Assembly (NCBI GenBank): GCA_965644295.1
Contig: CBFFRP010000432.1
Location: forward strand, 310,001 to 374,000
Direction of reading: 5' to 3'
DNA length: 64,000 bases
Origin: Paraphysomonas bandaiensis
Taxonomy: Eukaryota > Chrysophyceae
Shown: positions 22,986 to 33,961 of the stretch, piece by piece
Numbering within the stretch: the stretch's first letter is position 1
Layout of the letters: the number at the start of each line of letters is the position of its first letter
The notes under the pieces: model-generated
What the model was told of the DNA's origin: nothing
The model's database searches: none
What the model saw: only the letters and a program-made list of their open reading frames with translations
Program-made: the position numbers and the translations under genes

Positions 22986-24410
22986 TCATAAATTCAAATT
23001 AGGTGCCCTAGCAGAGGTTAAGCGTGTTGTATATAACTATGATGATGCTAATCAGAGCAATAAGAAGCCTTGTGCGACTATAACGCATGTACGATTTTCA
23101 ACACTTCGCAACTGCTATTCTCAGTATCCATCTATGGTAGGAGCACATTATTTATCGCAGCTATTATAAATTTCGGGTTTATTGTTTTGAATTGATCTAG
23201 CGCAATTGCTATTTCCTAAGCATACAGTATTATATCATGGATTTGAAATAATAGTTTGTTTTCTTAATGTTCATCAGGGAACACATGTTTCTTCTTACAG
23301 CAAGCAAGCTACAAATAGCTACACACTCGAGATATTAGGCTTTCAATAGCATTAGGATAAGCTGCAATTTGACCTATGGATAAGGAGTATCGTCCCTTTT
23401 CTAGATTTTAAAACTAGGGCGATATAGTCTCCTTACTACCTGTGGTTACATACAAGTATATTCAACCGCTACTGCGACATGAAACACTCACTAATGTACA
23501 CTATAAATAACACAGGGAAGAAATACTGCTCTGCTCCGTAGGTTTCTGATGGGTTGATTAGAAGTAAGACCCAGCAATTAAGACTATCAAGTGGGTGAAT
23601 GTATGTATATATAATCTAATCCACTGGCTGTCAGATCGTTATCAGCTCTTGTCGCAATTGTCGTATACATGGATGCTGTTGACTGTTGATTGTTTACCAA
23701 GTATGAATATCGTCTTTATGATATGATAGATACACTTGTAGGAGGCGATACGATGATGCTGCCATATGATCTAGATACCCATGTGCGTCATATGCTAGAA
23801 ACAGCAGAGATGATGTATGCCTACAGGCTATAGGCTACACTACACTGCTTCGTACTATGTATATGTATGTACAGCAATGTACAGAGAGAAGTTTACACTG
23901 TATTCCGGTATTCTTTGTTCAGTATGGACACGAATACTATTCATACTACAGCTGTATCCCCTACACAGACACTATACGGGACTCCTGTATATATATACGT
24001 ACAGAGATATAGAGAGAGCAGAGGATCAGTCAGTCACATGGATCCAAACAACAGGCACACTCATACTCATTTTAAGACTATCATTCCTTTCAATTGAATC
24101 ATTTTCTATTCGATAATCAATACATCCCATGAAGGATATCATGTACCGTCATAACACACGCCTGTTAATCTAATCAGAGCTCTGGATTTCTATTGATTCC
24201 TGTGGATATCATCCATACAAATGGCGTCCACTGTTGTCTTACAAATTCATGATATCACAATTGTTGAATATTTTTTTGAATCTGTATTTGGTTTAAAGAA
24301 ATCAAGAAGTTCAAATTCAATAACTGAAATGAAGGTTCATTCATTGTCTGTGTAAATTATATTGATATATTGACTGCCTATACGGATAGGGCGATAATGG
24401 ACTACTGATT
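22986..24410. other. intergenic, nothing recognised
   Basis: AT-rich space upstream of the DUF1769/DUF547 gene. Short open frames are present but none has coding character. The last few hundred bases presumably hold the promoter. Confidence 0.45.
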
Positions 24411-27400
24411 ATGCTTGTTGGAGAGGATGCTTTCCGTATGACATCCACTGGAGGAGCTATTGCTTTACCCATGCCTTCTCCATCACATATTATGCAGGAG
24501 GCTGAGCGTTGTAATTACAGGGTTGCCCCAATATGCAACGGCAATGCAGTGCTTGTTGAAGGACCCTGTGCAGTATCTGTTATATGTTACAGTTCTAGTC
24601 AAGACAAAGGCAGAACCCAGCCGAAGAGTTTCATGGATGTGCTGTTGCATGAATCCACCAATCAAGATATTTCGGCTCGAGGTGACTTATGTAGACTATT
24701 GCTAGTAGATATTATATTAAGATATCTGGTGCAGTATCAACTTGTAGTGCTGCTTCACCCCCGGCTACAGTTGCACTGGACAGTAGCACTCCACCTCCCA
24801 GAATTGACAATTTCTCGCTAAAGGTAGATGGATCTCTTAGTTTTATCTATCATTTAGTTCAAAATATACTGTATATATCGGCACTGTCTCTGTTTTGTTA
24901 ACTTTTTGCAGGTCGCATCGTCGGATGGGCGTTATTCCTCTTTTCCTGCCAACTCGCGTGTTCCCAAGGCATTTGAGAATGAATTTTTTGTTGGGGTGGT
25001 GCTACTTGTAGTGCGCACAAAGCCTCTTGACCCATACTTTCGTCATCTATTTGAGAATAACAAGAGAATGTACGTCATGCAAGTGCAGGGTCGATTCAAG
25101 CAAGCTGTTCCGAATCCATCCCAGGTTTTTATCGGTGAGTACTTCTGTCATCAAAATTCTTTGCTTAAATTTGATTGCTTACTAGGAATCGAGTCTGTAT
25201 GTTCGATGGGAATGATGTCAAAAAGTGTGTGCCGAGGCATGCTGAAGCTTCTCTCTAAGGGCAGTCCCGGTGGTGCCAAGTCTATTAGCCACTCACTCGG
25301 GGATGGCAAGGATAATTCCGCATTCGTATCTGTGCCATTGTTAACGGGTGTAGACCGTCTATGCATCACTCCAGCTGGAGAAGATCCGCCACCCATACAG
25401 TTTGAGTTTCCCGAATCAGCTGACCACCGGGTTAAACGCAAAAGTGCTAGTCTTATTAAACAATTCGACACTACCAGTACCTACTCTGTAACCCTCAAGG
25501 GGAAAAATATTGACCTCTGTGAATGGTCCACTTGTGGATTCAGAATGATGAACCCAGTGAATTTGGCGTCTTTTATTGGAGGAAACAGTTCGTTACGGTT
25601 TGTTGCATACAGTGTTCCCAACAGGAAGGGATCGCTTAAAGACAGGGATGTTATTGAGAGTACCCAGGTCTGCGGCGGTGGTAGGCGGAAAGGGTTACGA
25701 TATTTTCTTGAAGTCGACATTGCAGCAACGACAAACTCTGTTGGGTCATCATATCTGGCGTATAATGAAAACTCAGACTCTGAATCTGATGTAGATATGG
25801 AGGGTGATTTTGACGCGGGAAATATATCCGAAGGTCTTACATTTATGTGTATCATGGCTCCAGTTAATTGCTTGCTGTAGAATTAAAGCAGGAAGCGTGC
25901 TCGTCGTTGGAGGTGACAGTTGATGACTTGCCCCCTCCCCAGACAAGAAATTCAAGTACGAGTGGATCGGATGTGTGTTATAGCGTTCCCATCGGTTCCG
26001 CTCCTCATGTGCCCGCTGCGAGTTCGGTAAGTGGGCCATTACGAGAAAGAGTACGAATGGAGTGGATATCCGAAGATATGGACTACTGTATGGCTGCAAT
26101 CGAGATAAATGACCATAGAATGTGAGTGTACTTTTCTCTGTATTTTGCCTACTTTTGATAAAGCGTATATACACTTACAGGGGACGCAGTCGACGAATGG
26201 CGTATATGGTCAAACAAGGTAGTGCGGGGAAAGTAGTGCGTCTCCGGTCTTACATGCAGTTGGCATCCGTGGTTCCATTGCTGATGTTGGGCGACGTCGA
26301 ACATAGTACAACTCGATTGGCTCCCAGTGAGTTAAGACGGCGACAGTTAGCGCTTTCCCTTAAAAAAATGCTCGCTCTCTCGGCCAGCGACCCGAAAGTG
26401 GCAGCAGTACTTGGGGCTATTTTCTCGAGGCCGAATGAGTTAGATAACAATTTTCTTAGGAAAGCCGGAGCTCCTCGAAATCGTATACCTCGCTCAACAA
26501 ACTCACTGGATGGCTCTGTAGATGGAGTGTCACTGCAGATGAACGATCACTCAGTATCATCTACTGATGCAGGAGAGAAGGTGTCAGTGGATGTGTCAGC
26601 GCGATCGGTGTCTCCTGTGCAACAAATGCCTGTTCAGTCCATATATGCATCCCCGCACTTATCATCCACCGGATCGACTTCTTCAGTAGGTGTGCGCATG
26701 GAAGGATCAGTGGCGGTGTGCACTGGGCGAAGATCTTGGTCGGAGGAGTGGGCTGTACTCTCCAGCAACCATTTCAGTATACCGTCTCCACATATGCCGA
26801 AACACCTCAGGTTTCTGCCTCTTTAACACATGACTTAATTAACTGTGCTCTGTAATATATCAAAGGATTCCAAATGTTATTCCCCTCGGTCAGATACGAT
26901 CTGTAAATGTTCTGACTGAAGATCAGAAACCTTTTTCTGGATATGAGTTTTTTACAATTGGCACTGCTGCCCGAGTATATTATTTTTGTGTCAGGGTGAG
27001 ATGGGAATTTCGTGTAGAGGGCTATATATTTAATGTATATTGCAGAATGAGTACATTTTGAGTCAATGGATCGATGCTCTTTTGATGTTTCACAATCGTA
27101 AGTTTATATCTCTGTATTTTTAGTGATCCGCACTTATTTTTTGATAGCTCCATCATCTCCCGCATTTGGCGTTGAAAATTTGGTTGATAGCAGTTCTGGC
27201 GCTGGAAGTGGTGGAATTATGGGTGACCATCTCGCTGAGGAGCCTGAAGCATGTGTGGTGAGCCCTGGTAACTTTGCACATACCCAGTCTAGGGCACTCA
27301 ACCATAGATGCGTGTCCTTCAGAGGTGGGCCAAATATTCACACTTTGTAAGTCATTTGCTTGCATTGTACTCCTCTGGCTAATTTATTACAGATCCTCCA

Positions 27401-28957
27401 TAGAATTGTCCAAGCAACTTCTATGTCGCATTTTAAAAATTTGTGAGAATTGTGGTCATAAGCGTAATGTAAGCCCGGCCTCCTCTGATTGGGTAGAATT
27501 CTCCGAAATGGCAGCACTGCTACAGTCTGTCACACTTGTCGGCCTAACGAAGCCGTGTTTGGTTGCATTTTTTCTTAATATTTTCCACACGATTTTGCTT
27601 CATGCATTCGTCGTACTTGGTATGCCGTCTTCAGGAATGGAGTGGCGCTCATTCAAGATAGCAGCTAGCTATGAAATTGCCGGAGACCTCATGTCGTTAC
27701 GAGATATTGATGAATATATTCTGGGTACTACCATTCATGAGTTCTTTTGTATCTAACTGATTTCATGTAGGTAATCTATGCAACAAAGTAGTGTTCTTCA
27801 ATATGCTGCGTGTCAGTATATCTCACACAGATGCTGCAAAGCAGATTGAGAGCCGACGACCGCGCCATGTTGACCCGTCACTTATTTTCCCCTCGGCAGG
27901 CCTTTATATGGGCGAATTACTTGACCCCGGGCTATTGCAAGAAAGCAGTGGTACGCCAATATCAGTACCGACAGCATGCGGTGATTGGCGTGTAGCCTTA
28001 TGTACTACCACTGGGTGTATGGGAATGCCGAATAGCATTATTATCTTTGATGGGGCGGATTTAGAGATACAGTTGCACATGCGATGTCGAGAGGTACTCA
28101 TGGAGAAAGTGACTATAGATAGTAGCCCACCATCTCTGCTGTATAACTCTCCCTCTGTAACTCTCCCGCGATCTTTGTCTAACCTTGTACCTTTGACACC
28201 TACTGCTAGTGAAGGACGAGGAAGTCCTGTGTCTCATGGTAGCGTGTCCGGTTCGACTACGCCAGTACAAGATAATCCACGCACCTGGCTTCCCCAGGTG
28301 ATGAAGTACTTGACTGGAGAAAAATATGAGGCCCTTCAGGGTCTACTGGACCAATCAATACGGTTATACGTATTCTTTGCGGTGGAGGATTTCAGCTCTT
28401 TTCGGTATCTTACACTAGCGAGTGATTGTGGTGCATTAAGTGGTGATAGTGACCTGGACGACGAGTCCACTCCCGTAGGATCTGCATGGGGACGAGATAC
28501 AATCGGAGACAGCAATCGGAATAGTCCTGTACTTCTCGACCCATCTGAATGCACTGGCGGCGATACCAACAATTATGTGCGCCCTGTCTCTCTACGTGAA
28601 AGTAATAAAGACAGCTCACCTTCAGTGAAAGTACGAGGAATAGCTGCCACTGAGGATTTGACATCAGGAAGGTCGAAAAGCGTAGACGGGGCTTTTTCTA
28701 GCCCTTCGGTGAAGCGTAGCACAGACACACCTTCTCCAACATCGATGAATTTGCGACTTGACCTTGACGACACGATAATAGATGGCGATGATAACGATGA
28801 TTTCTCGGGTGATGGTAGACCTCCACGCCCGATAAAAGTTCGTATACCAGTGGAAGAAGTACGAGCAGTTCTGACACAAGGGACCCAAGATGACCCCAAG
28901 GCCAAGAAGAAAAAGAAAAGATTTACATGGAAGTCCGGAAAGAGCAGCAAGTCATAA
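24411..28957 (+). CDS. DUF1769 - PH-like - DUF547 multidomain protein
   Basis: About 11 exons and about 1300 residues. After a non-conserved N-terminus comes a DUF1769 domain (VPKAFENEFFVGVVLLVVRT, KPLDPYFRHLFENNKRMYVM, QVQGRFKQAVP, VFIGIES). Fission yeast Duc1 is, from memory, a member of this family at the cell cortex. A middle section shows a PH-like pattern (YMVKQGSAGKVVRLRSYMQL, then IPNVIPLGQIRSVNVL, YEFFTIGTAARVYYFCVR, ILSQWIDALLMFH). The C-terminal third is DUF547 (LVGLTKPCLVAFFLNIFHTI, LLHAFVVLGMPSSGMEWRSF, DWRVALCTTTGCMGMPNSI, FLPQ-like VMKYLTGEKYEALQGLL). The tail is Ser-rich and ends in a Lys-rich run. A cortical, lipid-binding scaffold is plausible but inferred. Exon joins all keep frame. 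The first two exons are the least certain. Confidence 0.82.
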
Positions 28958-29624
28958 TATGTAGTGTGAAGGCTTGTTATCAGTCTGCATTTGTACTCTG
29001 ACTGATAGTAATGTATTGTGTTGTTTGATATATGTTCCTAGTTAAATGCATTCAATCATACATTGTGTCGCAATTTTTCTGGAGCATAGTTATGATCTAG
29101 TTATTCTTCTTACCATTGATCACACGTCCTCCGAGTTGTACTTACGAAAATGTATGACGAATGCTAGAAGAACTATCTAACGTTGAAATCATAGTGCTAA
29201 ACCCAATCTGTACTACTTATATTATAATCCTAGGCTGAACTAGAACGCAAACTAAGCTACAACCAGTGTTGTTATCTGTATATCTGTATAACGCTAAATG
29301 AGAGGGTGTTTCTTTAATTCATATAGCCGTTCTATAAGAAAACCATTGCGTGGCACTGTTTTAAAGTCCAAAACATGATACTTAACATGACTAAATAGTA
29401 AATGGGCACGTGTCGGAATAGGATTATCTGTTCAGAGTAGACAAATTCGTCAGATCTAGCTCTAGGGCACTCTAGGGTACCATTACAAGGGAAATGTTTT
29501 CCTTGGCGAAAGAACTCATCAAAATCAAACGCGTAGCCAGGTTGTGCTTCGGTTCAATCAATCAACTTCAATACTATCCAACTAAAAGCTGTATGTTAAT
29601 TATAATTTTACTATGTGATTAATG
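28958..29624. other. 3' intergenic, nothing recognised
   Basis: Downstream of the DUF547 gene. No gene, RNA or clear repeat. Confidence 0.45.
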
Positions 29625-29745
29625 GAGTTATCAGAGTTAAGAAATAGTTAGTGAAATTGCAATGCTATATTACTTTAGACTCTTACACGCCTATTGCTAA
29701 TAATACATTCACTACTGATTAATGGAGTGAGTTTAATTTTCAGTT
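29625..29745. repeat. dispersed repeat family, copy C (3' part only)
   Basis: It matches the tails of copies A and B: atagttagtgaaattgcaat, then gactcttacacgcctattgc and taataatacattcactact. The head block is absent, so this is a truncated copy. Confidence 0.6.
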
Positions 29746-30251
29746 ACTTTAACTTTATCTATCCTAATGTCAAACACTGATAACTGATATTAACGAACAA
29801 CAACGAATTCAAGAGCACTAAAATCACAGTGGCCCCACCTTAGCGCAAATAGATTTCGTAGCAAAAGAAGTAGTTGACGAGATTCATTCACATTATTTTT
29901 CTTTACTCTGGTTTATTATACTAGACACTATAGGTCATATAGAAACGAGGAAAAGTATGTCGCATTGTATTTCTATACTCAAACTCTATTTTTCACTCTG
30001 CTTGCGGTCATAACCCCTTTTACTCTGAAAATAAAATATATTTTTCGTCCAATACCTGTGTGTTTTACGATTGCCAAGTTAATCGGCGAATCTCGATTAG
30101 TTGTATATATAAACTGCTGATATCCACTCGATATACACCAATTAGGAAGGAATCACAGACACGTATAAAAGTCTCTGTAGTTGGAATAACGCAGAATTTA
30201 CTTAAGTTAAAGTGGCTATGAGACTCGTACACTATTCACATAACTATATTC
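29746..30251. other. intergenic, nothing recognised
   Basis: AT-rich spacer before the 3' end of GET4 (minus strand). No further feature was supported. Confidence 0.4.
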
Positions 30252-31350
30252 TTAGAGGCCACCTAGCATATTCTGAATCATTGACATCATATTCGGAGCA
30301 GACTCAATTCCGAAAAGATTCTTTGCAATAGGACCTGTGGATATCAATACTTAGAATTTCTTCCAAATGAATTGTACACTTCTACCTTTCAACATTGTCA
30401 TCGCTGCGGGATCAAAGTTCAAATACGCTGAATACACCTGCACCAGTTTCTGTTTCTGGTCAACACTGCAAACGCACAAATTATATTCAAACCTTAAATA
30501 ATGGTTTGGCATCCCGAAGGCTAGTCTGGAGGAGTCGATCACAGAACTCTATCAGAGGATCGCTGGAACAATCGGAGCCATGGTGCTAAAATATGACGGT
30601 TACAGGTCAAAAATACTTAGAGAAAGACAAACTCACACCTGCTTCATAGAAGTCATGAGCGTGTTTGCATCACGGATATTCTCATACGCTAAGAAATATA
30701 ATATAGAGAGTGTGCCTAACTCATGTCGCGTCTGTTTATTATCCGGTGATCCATAATCCTCTACAATCTGTGAAACATATATGATCGAGTCTATCGCATA
30801 CACGTATTTCTCTACTTTACCATGCTCCACAATGACTCAGGCGACTCGCCGAGTACATAGTGTTTCAAAGACTGTCGATGCTCGCCGCTTCGCCATAGTG
30901 CCTCTCCAAGTTGAGATTGAAGTATAGGATCACCATGCACACGCTGCCCCTGTGAATGTATTACAATCCACCACAATAGTAAACATATAATCATACATTT
31001 TCCATGGAATATTTCACACATGATCTTAAAAACATCGCACGAGCTGGTGATGATATTACAAATGATTCATTAATCTGATTAATTAAACTCCTGTTATCAG
31101 GCGATAATTCTTGAGATGTTTCTTCAATCAATTCAATGAATAGTTTACTCAATTCAATTCCTGCACTTTCATAATTACTTTTTAATAATTGAATAGTTCC
31201 ATCTGTTGCTACTAATAAAGCTTCATTAAGTTGTCCCTTATTTCTTAATCGACTGACTTTACTCTTATATAACTGAAGGGCTTCATATGCACCATCTGGA
31301 CCTGTGCATATCATAGCTTTAAGATCAACGCCTTTCCTTCGACCTCTCAT
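30252..31350 (-). CDS. GET4: GET4/TRC35 homologue, tail-anchored protein targeting factor
   Basis: Six exons (31350-30997, 30949-30821, 30767-30639, 30585-30493, 30449-30386, 30334-30252) join to 283 residues. Human GET4 is of similar size. The protein is an alpha-helical repeat. Landmarks are ALQLYKSKVSRLRNKGQLNE near the start, then after the first intron HGDPILQSQLGEALWRSGEH and SLKHYVLGESPESLW, which match the DPxLHxLLGxxLWxExxY region of the family. The short C-terminus (KNLFGIESAPNMMSMIQNML) parallels the human GLLGNLL-type tail. GET4 with GET5/UBL4A bridges SGT2 to the GET3 ATPase, loading tail-anchored proteins for insertion into the ER. Introns are 43-53 bp. It is divergent from the small membrane protein gene across a TACA array. 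Confidence 0.85.
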
Positions 31351-31569
31351 GATTATTGTAACAAAGGAAAGAGAGGGTTGGTAGTGTTTATGAATATATG
31401 AAATCTCTTAATGGGGTGGGATATCATACACACATGCTGTGCTGCAGACAAGTCTGTGAAGCTCTGTCATGCATATTATTGAGGGTTTTTACAAGTCGAA
31501 AACCCCACATATCTGTACGAAGTGGATATTTTCTAGAGTACATATACAGTTGCTGTGTGTGTACTGCAG
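31351..31569. promoter_or_regulatory. GET4 upstream region
   Basis: The shared divergent upstream space begins here and continues through the TACA array to 31900. It presumably carries promoters for both flanking genes. No consensus element was identified. Confidence 0.35.
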
Positions 31570-31765
31570 TACATACATACATACATACATACATACATAC
31601 ATACATACATACATACATACATACATACATACATACATACATACATACATACATACATACATACATACATACATACATACATACATACATACATACATAC
31701 ATACATACATACATACATACATACATACATACATACATACATACATACATACATACATACATACA

Positions 31766-31795
<30 letters not shown>
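31570..31795. repeat. (TACA)n microsatellite, about 56 units
   Basis: An uninterrupted run of tacatacataca over 226 bp, lying between the divergent starts of GET4 and a small membrane-protein gene. Both strands read open in all frames as Tyr-Ile-His-Thr or Tyr-Val-Cys-Met repeats, an artefact of the repeat and not a gene. Confidence 0.98.
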
Positions 31796-31796
<1 letters not shown>

Positions 31797-31900
31797 TACA
31801 ATAAGATATACACAGTAATTAACTTATTGGTGGCACCCACTCACATTCACTGCTATTACGTTGGAAATATTATCACACAGAAATAAGTTAATTCTCTAGT

Positions 31901-32224
31901 ATGAAAGGATTACTGTATGCTCTGTTGTTAGTATGTTCGGCGTATCAGCCGCATATATTTTGCGTTGCTGTTGAGAGTGAAGCCTCATATACGGGTGACC
32001 ACATTATTGGCTATGGGCGAAGATTGGATGAAGATGATGATGGTGATGAAGACTGGTTTGATTTATCTATTGGTGAGCGCGTAGCTATTGTCATTATAAG
32101 TATTGTATCAGCTGCTTTCTCTATTGGCCTGTGTATCTATATTAAGTGCTATTCCGAGAAGACGTCTAGTGTGAAAACACCTCTTACTTCACAAGGTGCA
32201 TCGGGAATGGATGCCCCGATGTAG
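31901..32224 (+). CDS. small single-pass membrane protein, unknown
   Basis: Single exon, 107 residues. There is a signal peptide (MKGLLYALLLVCSAYQPHIF), then a short lumenal segment with an acidic patch (DEDDDGDEDWFD), one transmembrane helix (VAIVIISIVSAAFSIGLCIY) and a roughly 25-residue Ser/Thr-rich cytoplasmic tail. Type I topology is predicted. No family was recognised, and it is small enough that lineage restriction is likely. The coding case rests on the well-ordered signal/TM layout. Confidence 0.6.
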   Translation: MKGLLYALLLVCSAYQPHIFCVAVESEASYTGDHIIGYGRRLDEDDDGDEDWFDLSIGERVAIVIISIVSAAFSIGLCIYIKCYSEKTSSVKTPLTSQGASGMDAPM

Positions 32225-32791
32225 GGCCATGGAAAAGTTATAAGTATTGTAAGGTCATTTGGTAGATAAATATGCATACCGATTTGATCTCAATAGTGTG
32301 ATTTGTGATATCCCGTGAAATAAATAATTCTAACTATCGATCATCGTAAAGATAATACATAGTACATGAAATCTGGCATAAAGAATAATTTTTAACGCAA
32401 ATTATATCCGATAAGCATTCTGTTTGGTGTCTTCACTGAACTACACACACTCGACGGGCCGTCATTGTGTTCTGATGGGCATACTATTCTGCAAGATATA
32501 TTCCTAACAAAGAACGATAGGTGCTCACCAAAGAAATATAATAACTACTAAATGAATATTTCGATAATATCAATATACAAAATTCGATCACTTTGTTCAT
32601 GTTTATTTTATATAAGGAAAATTACATTGAATACTCGAAATCAGAATACCCCTTTCACATAATCAATTAACAGACATAAATTGCATTAAATAAATGAGTA
32701 CATATAGCTGCGGAAGTATACCGTTGGAGAACTAAAAAATCTCAGCAGCCATCCACGAGAACACAAAGTACTTTAAATTGGAGATTGCACG
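32225..32791. other. convergent intergenic, nothing recognised
   Basis: AT-rich space between the small membrane protein and the 3' end of the lysozyme gene. AAATAAATAATT near 32315 could carry a poly(A) signal. Confidence 0.4.
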
Positions 32792-33961
32792 TTAATGATC
32801 CCAGAAAGGTTCAGGAGACCAATCCCAATCCAAAGGCAAATTGCACACCACCTCTCCATCCACTCCGTCAAAAAACTGCTTGCCGGATGCCTTTGTCCAT
32901 CCTCCAAATGGAGAGTAGTCGTAATCATAAAATGATGGGATGTTATCATAGTGGGCATAAGTTAGAGGTATATCAGAGAAAGCCGTAAAATTTTCACCAA
33001 AATTAGCTCCCCAAGTCGACCCCGTGTACATAGTCATAGGAACCCCAGATTCATCAAATACACTCCTCAAACTAAGCAAAAAAGCTTGGTTCTCTTCTTG
33101 ACTGTACTCTGTCCACTTATCCCCTTCAACATCAAGCATAACAGCATTGTACCTCACTCCGTAGAAGGAAAGATTCGCCAGAAGTTGTTGGGCCTGTACG
33201 ACGGGGTCAGTATACCGCTCTGGAAACATATACACGTCCACATATTTAAAACCGGCTGACCATGCATTGGCTACATTGTCCACACACTCCATCCAGAAAG
33301 TTCCATCCCCGGACTCGCGCCAGCATTCGAACACACCATATTCGAAACCTTGATCGAGCAAACATTTCAGTGTATCCACAGACACGTTTCCCTGTGGCCA
33401 GCCTGCATCGAACCAGTAGTGGCCAGGGAGTGAGATGTTGCATTGTGTGGTGAGAAGATGCCACGATTGGTAATCTACAATTTTCCCTGATACCTCACTG
33501 GCACCACGCTGTTCTTGAAACTGAGACAGGGACTGCGCAGTGATATCATCGAAAACACCAGTAATATCAACAACAAATCCGTTCGCTGATAAAGAGTCTT
33601 GTAACGCCATCACGGGTTTCCCACTGTCTCCGTAATTAAGAGGGGTGACAGAATCAATAAGTGTCGGCCAAGTATCGATATTCAAATAACCATTAACAGT
33701 GAGTCCTTCCTGAGATTGGAACCTCTCAATCTGTTCAGTTGTTTCACTTGTAAATATACCATCCGCCTCAATATCTTCATTCAAGGTATAGCTAAGTAAA
33801 TACTGAGCTAAACGTGTATTCCATTCAGGAAATTTTCCAGTTTCATGTAGAGAGGGCCACCCGCATATACTGCGCGGCATATCGGATAAATCCAACTCAC
33901 CTGCTGCCGCACTGCTTATCCATATGGATATAAGAGCTAGGCGACAAAGATAGACGATCAT
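32792..33961 (-). CDS. secreted GH25-like lysozyme with two peptidoglycan-binding domains
   Basis: Single exon. I place the start at 33961, where the methionine directly precedes a signal peptide (MIVYLCRLALISIWISSAAA), giving 389 residues; a longer frame opens 69 bases upstream. After the signal come two PG_binding_1-like repeats, about 48-102 (AQYLLSY, IFTSETTEQIERFQSQEGL) and 111-172 (GDSGKPVMALQDSL, FQEQRG). From about 180 the GH25-type barrel follows: HYWFDAGWPQGNVSVDTLKC, AGFKYVDVYMFPERY and AVMLDVEGDKW, with the Asp-x-Glu pair at 277/279. GH25-like lysozymes of amoebae and nematodes cleave peptidoglycan, so digestion of bacterial prey or defence is likely. Peptidoglycan-binding repeats on a eukaryotic GH25 are uncommon and suggest bacterial ancestry. 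Confidence 0.85.
   Translation of the reverse strand: MIVYLCRLALISIWISSAAAGELDLSDMPRSICGWPSLHETGKFPEWNTRLAQYLLSYTLNEDIEADGIFTSETTEQIERFQSQEGLTVNGYLNIDTWPTLIDSVTPLNYGDSGKPVMALQDSLSANGFVVDITGVFDDITAQSLSQFQEQRGASEVSGKIVDYQSWHLLTTQCNISLPGHYWFDAGWPQGNVSVDTLKCLLDQGFEYGVFECWRESGDGTFWMECVDNVANAWSAGFKYVDVYMFPERYTDPVVQAQQLLANLSFYGVRYNAVMLDVEGDKWTEYSQEENQAFLLSLRSVFDESGVPMTMYTGSTWGANFGENFTAFSDIPLTYAHYDNIPSFYDYDYSPFGGWTKASGKQFFDGVDGEVVCNLPLDWDWSPEPFWDH

Noticed and set aside
31398-31886. Long open frames of Tyr-Ile-His-Thr or Tyr-Val-Cys-Met repeats on both strands (also at 62945-63358)
   Set aside because: They arise from the TACA microsatellite, whose 4-base unit leaves several frames open. There is no conserved protein.
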